Below are positions 1 through 10,293 of a DNA stretch of 64,000 nucleotides, piece by piece. Made by a program: the position numbers and the translations under genes. Positions within the stretch are counted from its first letter, which is position 1, and the number at the start of each line of letters is the position of its first letter. This DNA is from Paralichthys olivaceus. Lineage: Eukaryota; Chordata; Actinopteri; Pleuronectiformes; Paralichthyidae. Location of the stretch: contig NC_091099.1 in the NCBI RefSeq assembly GCF_024713975.1, positions 11,947,501-12,011,500 on the forward strand, written 5' to 3'. The notes under the pieces were generated by a model. It made no database searches, was not told the origin of the DNA, and worked only from the letters and a program-made list of their open reading frames with translations.

Positions 1-345
1 GTGCCTTCTGTCTCTAATCACGTAGTTGCCACTGACAACCACGTTCCCCTAAGAGACATCTGGAGTGCCCTGCTGCACAAAGAGGCCCCGCTGCACTCGT
101 CCGACAGATCGCTTGACCAAAGCAATGTGCTGCAAGAAGCACCGGTTTGGCAGCGTGGGTCAAGAGGTCGTCGTCATGCCAACACTGGTGGTGGGCGGGG
201 CCACAGCTACCTGATGAGGGTGGGTTGTGTCCTGGGCACCTGTCAGGTTCAGAACCTCAGCCACCGTCTCTACCAGCTGATTGGACAGAGCGGGAGGGAA
301 GACTCCTCCCCCATTAACCCTCGCAGTCCTCACAGTTATGGCTAA
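1..345 (+). CDS. adm2: Adrenomedullin 2 (intermedin) prepropeptide, C-terminal exon, 5' truncated by window
   Basis: Adm2 is a secreted peptide of the calcitonin/CGRP family that signals through CLR-RAMP receptors. The frame is open from base 1 to a TAA stop at 343-345. The last ~45 residues carry the family signature: a six-residue ring CVLGTC closed by a disulfide, then QVQNLSHRLYQLIG, and a C-terminal SPHSYG. The final Gly is the expected donor for amidation of the terminal Tyr. A basic RGRR processing site lies about 15 residues before the mature region (around residue 57), which suits prohormone convertase cleavage. The signal peptide and true start lie upstream of the window, so the first codon here (GTG) is not a start. 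The neighbours miox and lmf2 are the same as in human ADM2-MIOX-LMF2, supporting the call. Confidence 0.95.
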   Translation: MPSVSNHVVATDNHVPLRDIWSALLHKEAPLHSSDRSLDQSNVLQEAPVWQRGSRGRRHANTGGGRGHSYLMRVGCVLGTCQVQNLSHRLYQLIGQSGREDSSPINPRSPHSYG

Positions 346-1699
346 GACCCCACCTCAAATCCAACAACATGTTGACACTGAGACACGTTTGCAAGCTACC
401 CGGGCCTTGTGGCACAGTGACACACTAAGGGACGAAAACAAGGCTTTGATGTTTGTCCATAAGTTGGCTATTGTGGTTTGTAACAACTTGTCTTATTTCA
501 TATACTAGTTTTGATCATTTTCGTGTTTTATAAAATCTAGGAATGAGTCAACTTTGCAAGAATCACAACCAAAACAAAGGAGGGTAGTAGAACTAACACC
601 CAAACTATCCATTGTTAATGTCCATCACAGTTTACCACAAACCTGCAAGAAAAAAACTTTATTTATTTATTCTTTCAACTCAATTTCGACAAAGCAGTGC
701 CTTATATCCGTGATTATAATGTACTCAGTGCAAAAAAAATAAAAAACTCAAATGCATCGACATTACTTAAAAACCAATAAAAGCATAAATAAAGATACAT
801 AGCAGGCCACCATCCCTCCAACATATGACATTACATCCTCGTCATACAATCCTAAACTTTGATTATTTATATTTTGAAAAACATTTAAATCAGCTACAAT
901 CAGTATTTATTATAATAGAAATGTATCCGTATGAAAAAGGCCAATCATAGGGACACATTTACAGATAATTATCACCTGAATCTGCAGCTCCTTTGACAGC
1001 GAGTACATAGTAAATATTGTGGAGCATTTAGAAGCTACTTTAAATGTATATTTTCTTCAGACATTGGTAGGGACCAAAACCAGAGCCAAAACACAGTAAA
1101 TTTTGGAAATATTTGCTATGTGACCAGAAACATGACACCAAATAGCAACTACGCCAACAGGGTCACTATTTAAGCATAAAAATGATAAAGGCTATGTCAA
1201 AGGTATGTTCACAGGTTGTGTCTGATACTACCATTGCTACTAACTGCATTTAATAGAAGTTATTCAGTTTATGCTGCTTGTAGATTAGTTTGAAAGCAAT
1301 GGCGCTAACATTGATCTCTCAATCTCAAATTCTGAATTTATGATCACCGTCATTTCAGAGGTGCTTCTAGCATTAATGGTTTAGATAATCTGGTTTCATT
1401 TTTGCTGTGTTTGATAATCTGATTGAGAACAAATGCCATCAGACTATGGTGTACCATAATGATGGTTATGGATACGTTGGTCAACACCATGAAAATAAGA
1501 TTTAATAAACCAGAATTTCTACATTTCTTACTTATGGCATTTCACTGCAGTTCTGGACTGCGTATGAGATTCCTTAAATTAGTCATTGTTATTGGCCACA
1601 TTACCACCAGTTTCTTCAGTGAAACTTAATGATTTGTGTTGTAGGCATTCATACAGTAACAACCATTTCAGACAACATGTGTAGAAGGAAAACTGTGAA

Positions 1700-2089
1700 T
1701 CAGCGAAGCCTCTGTTGAACTAGCCGACCAATGTCTGCTATCTTCATCAGTGGTGATCCTGCTGATCTGAACTTACCTGAGCCCTGAGCTAATCCAGCCC
1801 ATCTCTCAAAAGCTCGAACAAGTAGCTTTACCTCAGTGTCAAACCCAGTTAACCCTTCACCCAAAACCCCACAGTGCAGACCATCAGCCAAAATAACCAC
1901 TAACCCTAATCCATTATCTGTCTGCACACTTCTTAACAGATAACCTGTTATCACGGTCTCAGAGAGCGGACCAGAGAGAAGACAACAATGCTCTAGCATG
2001 CTTTTTACCTGTGAAGTGTAAAAATAAGATGCAACATTTTGATTTTTGCAACTAGAAAGTGTTTTTTGAGTCTTAATTGGTATAATCAA
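1700..2089 (-). other. Unrecognised 129-codon open frame
   Basis: An open frame on the minus strand in AT-rich intergenic DNA. The middle and end of the translation (about residues 30-129) look more protein-like than the surrounding shadows, with stretches such as LGLVVILADGL and LVRAFERWAGLAQ. I do not recognise a family. There is no visible partner exon, promoter or signal peptide. It may be a chance frame, an old transposon piece or a remnant exon. Reported only because of its length in AT-rich sequence. Confidence 0.2.
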
Positions 2090-2640
2090 TTCATAAGGCC
2101 TTATATTTTGCCTTTCAAGTGTTATTTAAGGCTTCATAGTCTTATGCTTTTCTATGTATGTCAGTTCAAGCGTTTTGAGTGGTCATCAAGATTAGAAAAG
2201 CGCTATACAAACCATTTCATCATAACTCCAGTTCAGTAGGTGCTCTTACAGGTCAAATGTTCATAGGAATGCATGAAAGCACTTTTTTCTCTTGTATATT
2301 CACTATGACTTGAATTTCCAACGTTATTTAACTTTCAATTAATGAGATAATTTTGCTGTGAGTTTTCCACTTTACTAAATCTTCCTGTTTATGTGAGAAC
2401 CCCCCATGGTATAAGTGTCCTTCTCTGAACTGCCTGTGATACTCTTCATCTCTCTTTGTTAATACAATAGCAGCATTGTGTAATAAAACCCCAGTCAAAT
2501 CTTCACGTGTTTTATCTGTTTGATCTAGCAACACTCTGAGGTGCAAATGTGACCTATTTTAGGTTAATGTACACTGAATTTACGACTGGAAAATTGGTCT
2601 CACTACATATTAGTGACAATGATTATTAATCTTGGCTAAT

Positions 2641-2641
2641 A

Positions 2642-2674
<33 letters not shown>

Positions 2675-2677
2675 ACT

Positions 2678-2708
<31 letters not shown>

Positions 2709-2830
2709 ACAGGTATGTAAGGTCATGTTGGCCTTGACAAATTCTGTGGCATTGGACTTTTCACTTGACCTGTTCTTTACTCTCATTGGCCTGTGTGTGT
2801 GTGTGTTTGTGTGTGTGGGTGAGAGAGTTT
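2641..2830. repeat. (CA)n microsatellite followed by (TG)n tract
   Basis: 2641-2710 is almost pure CA with a few CT interruptions. After about 80 bases of unique sequence a TG-rich tract runs at 2791-2830. The two tracts are on opposite strands of the same motif and could pair as a weak hairpin. Confidence 0.9.
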
Positions 2831-3683
2831 TAGTGAAGATGTGTGTTAATCGAATAAAAAACTGAAGCAGTTAAGATGGGATCCTAAATTTACCATAATG
2901 CAACTGGATACGATTCAAGACATTAAACCTTAAGTGTAAGGTTAAGGTGAGATGTTTGATGTTTTTTAACCACTTCAATGTCACACATTTTTCCTTCAAC
3001 TATTTTCTTGGAGATTCAAATGTGTTATGCTAGTGGTGACTAACGTGTAGCTTATAATAAAGTCCTCTGCAGCTGGCTAACTCTCTAACTCCACACCTCC
3101 AGATTGTTTTCATTTTCAAACTTGTGGTATTCATTCAGTCTTCACCCAACTGATACTGACTCTGGTTACATCACTTGAGGCAGTTTATGACACTCAGTCC
3201 AAATGGCTTTTCAACTTTTTTTTAGATATATCGTTGTACTCCCATGGAATCCAACTTTGATGCTTGACTTCCCTTTACACCGTAAATTATCTGTGCTGTT
3301 CTCAAACATTTCTATTTTTCCTTTTCCGAAGACATCCCATTTCTCTCAGTTTTTGTGGACAATTAGAAATTTGTCTCTAATCAAAATATAACAGAATGGA
3401 ACTTCATCAACAAAAAATTTCCCCATTGAACTGATAATTTTCTGACTACTTTCCTATAGGAAAGTTGAATGCAAAACATTCCCTGGGAGCTGATGATTAC
3501 ACCACGTCAGCTCACATTGCCAAACTTAATGTCTCTCATGACGGACGATTAAATGCACAACATAACAAAAGAAAAAAAACATCTTTTACATGTGAATCAT
3601 CATTTCCTTCACACTATGCGCGGGGAGGCAAGTAGGACCAACACGCTACGACACAGCAGCTTTCAACACTTCATCTGCCAACT

Positions 3684-3886
3684 ATGAGGCTCTTAAGCAT
3701 CATAGGTGGAGACTGTGCTTCCATTTTTTTCTCTCTGATTTTTACTTTAATCAATACGCACATATGTATCCAAGTAAACTCTGAAAATGGTACACTTTGT
3801 TATTCGAAATGCAGGGTCCAGAGCCATCTCTGGCATATCGGCCGAACTTGGAAAAGAATGAAAACAAAGACTACAGAAACTTTGAG
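3684..3886 (+). pseudogene. Decayed tandem copy of miox exons 1-2
   Basis: 3815-3886 reads GPEPSLAYRP...KDYRNFE between a good AG acceptor and a GTAAGC donor. It is 72 nt against 81 nt for the real miox exon 2 at 5579-5659, and differs by a 9-nt in-frame deletion and a few substitutions. Upstream, an ATG at 3684 (MRLLSII) lines up with the real miox start, and the leader around it is recognisably similar to the leader at 5410-5474. However, the only nearby GT donor (3706) leaves exon 1 in phase 1 while the acceptor of exon 2 needs phase 0. The spliced product would therefore be out of frame, and there is no TATA box like the one at 5383. It could instead be an alternative 5' UTR spliced to exon 3. 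Exons 3-10 are present only once. Confidence 0.7.
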
Positions 3887-4130
3887 GTAAGCATTCATGA
3901 CCTCACTTTAGGAGATGTCACAACAAGGTTTTTGGATATGTAAGATTTGTAAGTAAAAGATGACGCTACTGATGAAATTTAGAAGTATATAATTTAATAA
4001 GTAGTTACAATCATTTTAATGGACATTTATAAACACAAATGTAGAAGGCAATTTATAACTAAATGACACATAAATAATCTTGAGAGGGTCAGTACAGGGT
4101 CTGGGTGCCGCACAGCTAATATTACTAACT

Positions 4131-4287
4131 GTAGCCCAGCACACACACATGCATGTACGTACACACACAAGCACACGTAAACACACACACGTAAAACATG
4201 TTATGTCATCGTGATGTTAAGAAATTATGTGGCATTGGTCTGTGTGTGTATGTGTGTGTACGTACATGCATGTGTGTGCTGGGATAC
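4131..4287. repeat. Inverted repeat built from CA/TG and ACGTACATGC motifs
   Basis: The left arm (about 4134-4190) begins CCCAGCACACACACATGCA. The right arm (about 4236-4285) ends in its reverse complement TGTGTGTGCTGGG, with the shared core ACGTACATGC in both arms. The loop is about 50 bases. The region 3887-5380 otherwise shows only AT-rich non-coding sequence before the miox promoter. Confidence 0.7.
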
Positions 4288-5238
4288 AGTTCTATCTTTG
4301 TGAGGACCAGTTTGACAATTAGAAGATTTTGGCTGGTACTTACTTTCTGACCCACATTCAAAGACTGATCAGGGTTGGCACACAATGAGCGGCGCACACT
4401 TTAGGAGCTGGGAAGAAAGCTGCTGAGATGACTACTGGTCTCACTTAGCAGGTGGGTCCTCATGTAAACACAGAAGTAGAGTTTAACAGATTTGTAAATA
4501 GCTCTTGCTTTTACTCTTTATTTTATGTTAGACATCACTTCTTGGGACTGACAAAGAGCAAAATGAAGCAAAATGAAGCAAAACACTCAAACTCCTCAAA
4601 TATTTGATGTTTCTGCTTGCGCGTGTTTGTGTATCCAGGCAATGACCTCTCTGATAATAAGTGTGGCTGCAAACCAAAAGTAAAACTCTATATAATTATT
4701 CACCAATCCATGAGACATTGCATCATTAGCTAATGTACGTTTCTGAATATGCATTGTAATTAATACAATAAAGACTCTGATTTGTAAATTCAGTGCAAAG
4801 CATGTGTGAGGGACACCTGTTGGTGGCCTGGTGCCAAACAGGATGTGTGTGTGTATGTGTGTGTGGACCAGGAGATTTGATACTGAGAAATCAATCACCA
4901 ATTCTTAGTAATAATGTGGTCAATACTCAGAAATTAGAATGTGCGCATGAAAGCAGACTCCTCTTATTTAATTAAATTTCCTTAATTTTCTTTTAATGTG
5001 TATACAAGAAAGTTACTTGGTGGTTGCAGGTACAGGTGTTGTTACAGGTCCACTTTATAAACTATATGCAGGTTTTTGAAGAAACTAAAGAAAATAATAA
5101 GTGTAAAAGTACTTATTATGCAATAAAATAACAAATCATAATATATATATATTATATGGTTAAAATAAGTAGAAAACTATGACACAAAGAACTACTGAGT
5201 CATTCTACATCAGTCAAATTAGGTAACCTGCTGATTAT

Positions 5239-5249
5239 TGGAAAACTCT
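5239..5249 (+). promoter_or_regulatory. Candidate tonicity-response element (TonE) upstream of miox
   Basis: TGGAAAACTCT matches the TonE/NFAT5 consensus TGGAAANNYNY and sits about 145 bases before the miox TATA box. Mammalian Miox is reported to be induced by hyperosmolarity through such elements, so the position is sensible. One match to a short consensus is weak evidence. Confidence 0.35.
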
Positions 5250-5382
5250 GGGGGACACAAACAAACACACAGTCACGACCAAGGTTCAACACAGTGAACC
5301 CAATTAGATGAGGTTGGGTTAAAATGTGACTGGATGCCGGTGAGTCCTGCATGTATACCTACAGCACAGGTCAAAAGCAGGG

Positions 5383-5393
5383 TATATATATAT
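5383..5393 (+). promoter_or_regulatory. TATA box of miox
   Basis: An uninterrupted TATATATATAT sits about 85 bases before the miox ATG, placing the expected transcription start near 5412 and a leader of about 60 bases. The decayed upstream copy of exon 1 lacks this element. Confidence 0.6.
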
Positions 5394-5474
5394 GTGCACT
5401 TGTGCAGGGAAGCAGACGGGCAGTCTCCGAGGATCAACACAACTCAGGAGCTGCAAAGATTTCATTGCCCGGCC

Positions 5475-8400
5475 ATGAGTGTCATTAATATTGTATGAAA
5501 AGGCTCCGCTTTCATTTTTTTGGATGCATCTATGTAAAGACTGAACATGTTTTGGCACTCTTTCTCTTTTAAACACAGGGTCCAGACCCATCTCTGGCAT
5601 ATCGGCCGAACTTGGAGAGAAATGAAAACAAAGAGAAGGAAGACTACAGAAATTTTGAGGTAAGCTTTCAAAGCCTGTCTTCAGGAGACAGCACTTCATT
5701 TAAGGCTAAATGGGAAAACAAAGTCATATAAGTCTACTGTTTTAATCATTAACACAGTTGCTACTTGAACTGATGACCAGCAACTTCCGAGTGAGATTTG
5801 ATTCTACCACATGAAACAAGCACAGCTTTGCATCTCTTCCCTGATTCTCCAATCAATACCTTATCAACTTCCTCACACATCATCATCTATTCATTTCAAC
5901 AAACTCAGTGATTGAAATGTTCTTTTGTTGGCAGTGGTAAGGGGCACTTCACCCTTCCTCTTAGCTTGCACTGATGAACCTTCTCTCCAGCATTTTGCAA
6001 AATTTGCTGTATTGCTAAGTCTTGGTAACTTTTGACAGAAATGCAGATGTTGTAGACGGTTGACGTTGGTTGTTTACAGTCAAAAAGGCTACAAAAAAGC
6101 TAAAACTGTCTTTTTGCTATATTAATTCAACAGAGGGTTCCGACTCTTTATTTAATACAAGAATGATCTTGTAAGAGACTTGATCTGTTTTTTTAGAATG
6201 GAAGCCTGATTGACCGAGTCTTCAGGACGTATACGTTGATGCACACCAACCAAACCCTGGACTTTGTAAAGAAAAAGGTGAGATCTGGAGTGAAAGCAAC
6301 ATGAACATTTAACAACTTCTGATGACAAACCTGCTCAGAGATGTTTTGTTCAGTTTCTGCTTTGCACTGGCCAATAGATGTTCTGTCTGGAATAAACATT
6401 GGGTTCAACATCATTTTCCTTCAGTTCAGAGGTAACACAGGGGCATTTTCCGGTTATGTATCCTGGACTTCTGGGATATCGTAAAATAAGTTACTGTTAA
6501 AAGAAGAAAGAATGTCCTGTTAACATATTGAATATGAGTGGTGACTTTTTTCTGTTTACTGGACACAAACTGTCAGGGGCTTAAACTGAGTAAACATGAA
6601 GTGATTCAAACTGATTCCAGATGAACCTGAGTTTTCTAACCATTACAAGTTTTAGAGAAAAAACCTCCCCAGTAATAACGTGACTCTCACCTTCCTGCAG
6701 CACTATGAATGGATCAGCTGTAACCACACTCAGATGGGGATGATGGACGCCGTCATGTCCCTGGACCAGTTGGTGGATGAGTCCGATCCTGACGTGGACT
6801 TCCCCAACTCCTTTCACGCCTTCCAGACCGCAGAGGGTATCCGCCAAGCCCACCCTGACAAAGGTACCACACAAGGAGAGAGAGACTAACACACGGAATA
6901 TACTGAATGCTGTATGAGCATTTTTGGTACATAACTCTATTAATATTCACTGTCCCTCCTCCAGACTGGTTCCACTTGGTGGGTCTGATTCATGATGTCG
7001 GGAAGATCATGGCTCTTTGGGACGAACCTCAGGTAAGAGACAGGTTCAGCAGAGGTCAAGCTAGATTCACAACCTCACTGCTGAATAGCTGTTTTCCAAC
7101 ATTTACATAATGCATGTATAAATGTAATGTTTAGTATGTGTTTTTATTTTGTCGTCTGCAATGCATGTTTTATCTTTTCAATATTTTCACTGGTACTTTA
7201 TTTCTCTTCTTATATCCTTTTTGTCTGTTTATATAACACACATTTGGTTTTGATAGTATATAAAAGTACTGTAGTATTTGAAAGAATATGTGTTTATGTA
7301 TGCAGATATGAACATTTATTTTACAGAAGAAACTATTTGGAAAAGATGTGCATTTATGCTTACATTTTGCATTCAAAAAGGTTTATTTTCCTAATCAAAG
7401 TTCTATTTCTTTGTTTGTATTTGCGATTTGTTATATTTTTATAGTTATTTATAATAAAGTTTATGGTTAATGTGTAAAACATCAAACCTCAAGTTTCAGG
7501 ATATTTTTATTTCTTACTATCGTTATGCCCCAAAACAATAACCCCTTTGATATTTTAAAATCTGAATAAACATATGGACATATAACCCATTGTACTCTGT
7601 GTGTGTGTGTGTGTCTGTGTTCTCTCCAGTGGGCAGTCGTGGGCGACACCTTCCCTGTGGGATGCAAGCACCAAAAATCCATTGTGTTCAGAGACAACAC
7701 CTTCCTTGAAAACCCAGATGACAAAAATCCCAGCTACAAGTTTGTGCTCTCATGTTCCCTTATCAAAGTTATTAATCTCAGTTTGATGGTTAACTTTGTT
7801 CATTTAAATATGCACTTTGCAGTAAGACCTATACTTGTAATCTTCAATAAATACAGTAATGTTGAGCTAAAGATTCACAGAGATTCTTTCTGATCATTTT
7901 GTTAGTTTAGAATAAAGAAAAAGCAAAGATTGAAATAAAACTGATGAAATGAAATGTCTGTAAACAATAATCCATCAGTCATAATGTATTTCAGCACTAC
8001 CATTATCAATATTATGCATTGGCAAGTTATTTAATTAGCAGGGAGTTGATTTATTTTTTCTCTCTTCAGTACTGAACATGGGATCTATGAACCAAACTGT
8101 GGGCTGGACAACGTCCTCATGTCCTGGGGCCATGATGGTACGAGAAATCATCGCATTCTCTCTCACTCACTGCTGCTCCCTTCAACTCCAGCAGACATTT
8201 TCTTCTGTATAAATACTTTAAACATTGCCAAACCTCTCCATTATGCTACAAACTATTTCTTCTAATCAATGTTGTAGATACCTCGTCTTGGCAGAGGGAT
8301 CCCTCACATGTTGCTCTCTCTGAGGTTCCATTGCAGTACCCTTAAAGGTCCAGTGTGTAAGATTTAGGTGAAAGGGAACTATTGGTAGAAATTTAATGTA

Positions 8401-9447
8401 GAATAATCCTCATGTTTTCACTAGTTCATTTCATCTAAATTGTATGATTTGTAGTTTTCTTTACCCCAGAAAAGGCCCTTTATATTTAAATACTTTATAT
8501 TTACATCGAGGGGGTCCTCTCTACAGAGGCCACAATGTTTTTTACAGTAGTGCAGACTGGACAAACTAAACACATTTTGAGTTTTTATGACAATTAAAGG
8601 CTACCACATGTTCTTCTTCATGTTTGGAAGGAGAGGGTGAGGTGAGGGGTGTTCAGCTGCATCATGCAATTTCAACACTAGATATCACTAAAATCTACAC
8701 ACTGTACCTTTAAATATCAGTCGCCTAAAAATGACTGAATTCTTTTTCATCAAGATCCATGAGTTGTTCCCTGGGAAAACACCCCATCTCAAAATGTTAA
8801 ACTAGGAAAAGAAAAATCCTGGTTCCACCTCCTTGGAGGTAAAGAGATGTGTACTTCCATTAAAGTGCCTGTTTAACTTAACTTTAACATTGTTTGACCT
8901 CCTGTGTTGTCCTCAGAGTATCTCTACAGAGTTCTGAAGTTTAACAAGTGCCAGATCCCAGAGGAGGTGAGTTGACATTTACCTTAAATCACTATTGAAA
9001 GGTTTTAGGTAATGAACTTCACACAGGAGTGAAAGCTGATGATTCTTGTCGTTCTTGCGTAAAGAATAAATAAGCAAAAGCCGTGCAGTAAAGCTGCAGT
9101 GACCTCCTGGCAGTGCTCACAGGCTTAGTTCTGTCTCTCTTCAGGGTCTGTACATGATTCGGTTCCACTCATTCTACCCCTGGCACTCCCACGGAGACTA
9201 CATGCACCTGTGCAACGACAAAGACCTCAGTATGATCCCCTGGGTCCAAGAGTTTAAGTGAGTATCCTCCTGTTACATATTCAAATTATTCTACTCCCTG
9301 TTCTGAACCGACGCTCGACTTCTATATCCTCTCCACAGCAAATTTGACCTGTACACAAAGACCACCGACATGCCCGATGTTGACAAACTGAAGAGCTACT
9401 ACCAGTCTCTGATCGACAAGTACTGTCCTGGAAAACTGAAGTGGTGA
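5475..9447 (+). CDS. miox: Myo-inositol oxygenase, complete, 10 exons, 286 aa
   Basis: MIOX is the cytosolic non-heme di-iron enzyme that cleaves myo-inositol with O2 to D-glucuronate, the first committed step of inositol catabolism. Exons: 5475-5492, 5579-5659, 6197-6277, 6701-6863, 6965-7032, 7630-7739, 8070-8137, 8917-8966, 9145-9257, 9339-9447; all phases agree and the stop is TGA. Length is 286 aa against 285 in human. All six iron ligands are in place with a uniform +1 offset from human: His99, His124-Asp125 (in LIHDVGK), His195 (in MSWGHDE), His221 (in RFHSFYPWH) and Asp254 (in NKFDLY). The first exon encodes only MSVINI, joined to [10 protein letters not shown]. The gene ends convergent with lmf2. 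The acceptor of exon 6 is preceded by a TG-repeat tract. A partial copy of exons 1-2 lies 1.7 kb upstream. Confidence 0.97.
8341..8713. mobile_element. Non-autonomous terminal-inverted-repeat element, family A, in miox intron 7
   Basis: The ends are TTAAAGGTCCAGTGTGTAAG and its near complement CTACACACTGTACCTTTAA, about 370 bases apart. Two further copies occur in this window (about 47823-48190 and, inverted, 60331-60673). No coding capacity is seen. It behaves like a MITE of the fish genome. Confidence 0.75.
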
Positions 9448-10293
9448 AACAGATGACAAAGATCTCAAAGATGAAAATTATATGCTTTATATAATACTAT
9501 AGCTGGAATTATCGTTATCACAGAATATATCCTGAGCAGCTGTATATAAAATCTTGTGCACACAGACAAAGTTCTTAAAATGAAACTGGTGGATATGTAA
9601 CCTCATTACGACACATATTCAAAACAAAATTTAAAGAAAAGCATTTTTATTTCATGGCATTTTCATCTTCTAAAAAAAACTGTACCGTTTTAAGTACTGC
9701 AATATTTGGTGTGAATTTTCCATCTCGATTACTGAGAATGAAAAAGGACACAGTAATGTGAAAACAAAGAAAAGGTGCAGAGTTACTGTAAAGTTCTGTG
9801 CATACAGCAATAGAGGCAAGGAACAAACACAGCACAAACACGCACAAACCCAGACATACACAAACACAACAACACGAGTGCAACTACACTTTACAAAAAC
9901 AGAAGTGGCACAGTAACATGGAAAAAACAGAAGCATTCTTATATTTCAAATTCAGTGTTTCTACTTTGATTCCACATGATTTGATTTGCTGAATAAATGT
10001 CCCTTTGAAAGTTGAGCAATCCAATAAGGAAAGTTTTAAAATGTGTGATCTGTAACATGAGCTCTGTTGAATAAAAACCAATGATCCACAGTGATTAGGT
10101 GACTGGTTTCTGATGTAGACAGCTGATTGACAAACACTGTACTGCAGGAAGTCGCAGGTGAAAAGCTGTAAATAACTTTTTCTGTAAATTAGTTGATTGA
10201 GAACAAAATATACAAAGAATGAAAATAATTTCTTTGGTCATTTTGAAAACATGTCAAGGCAGGCGATGATAGTAGTCAATACCTGAAACTTTA
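9448..10293. other. Convergent 3' UTRs of miox (+) and lmf2 (-)
   Basis: Only 846 bases separate the two stop codons. On the plus strand AATAAA signals occur near 9991 and 10071. On the minus strand an AATAAA (TTTATT at about 9646 on +) could end lmf2. If these are used, the two mRNAs overlap tail to tail by several hundred bases. Confidence 0.55.

Larger units (their letters stand above)
346..3683. other. adm2 3' UTR and adm2-miox intergenic region
   Basis: AT-rich sequence following the adm2 stop. Candidate poly(A) signals AATAAA occur at about 738 and 775, so the adm2 3' UTR probably ends near 760-800. The rest holds a CA/TG microsatellite cluster (2641-2830) and an unexplained 129-codon frame on the minus strand (1700-2089). 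I see no other gene. Confidence 0.6.
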
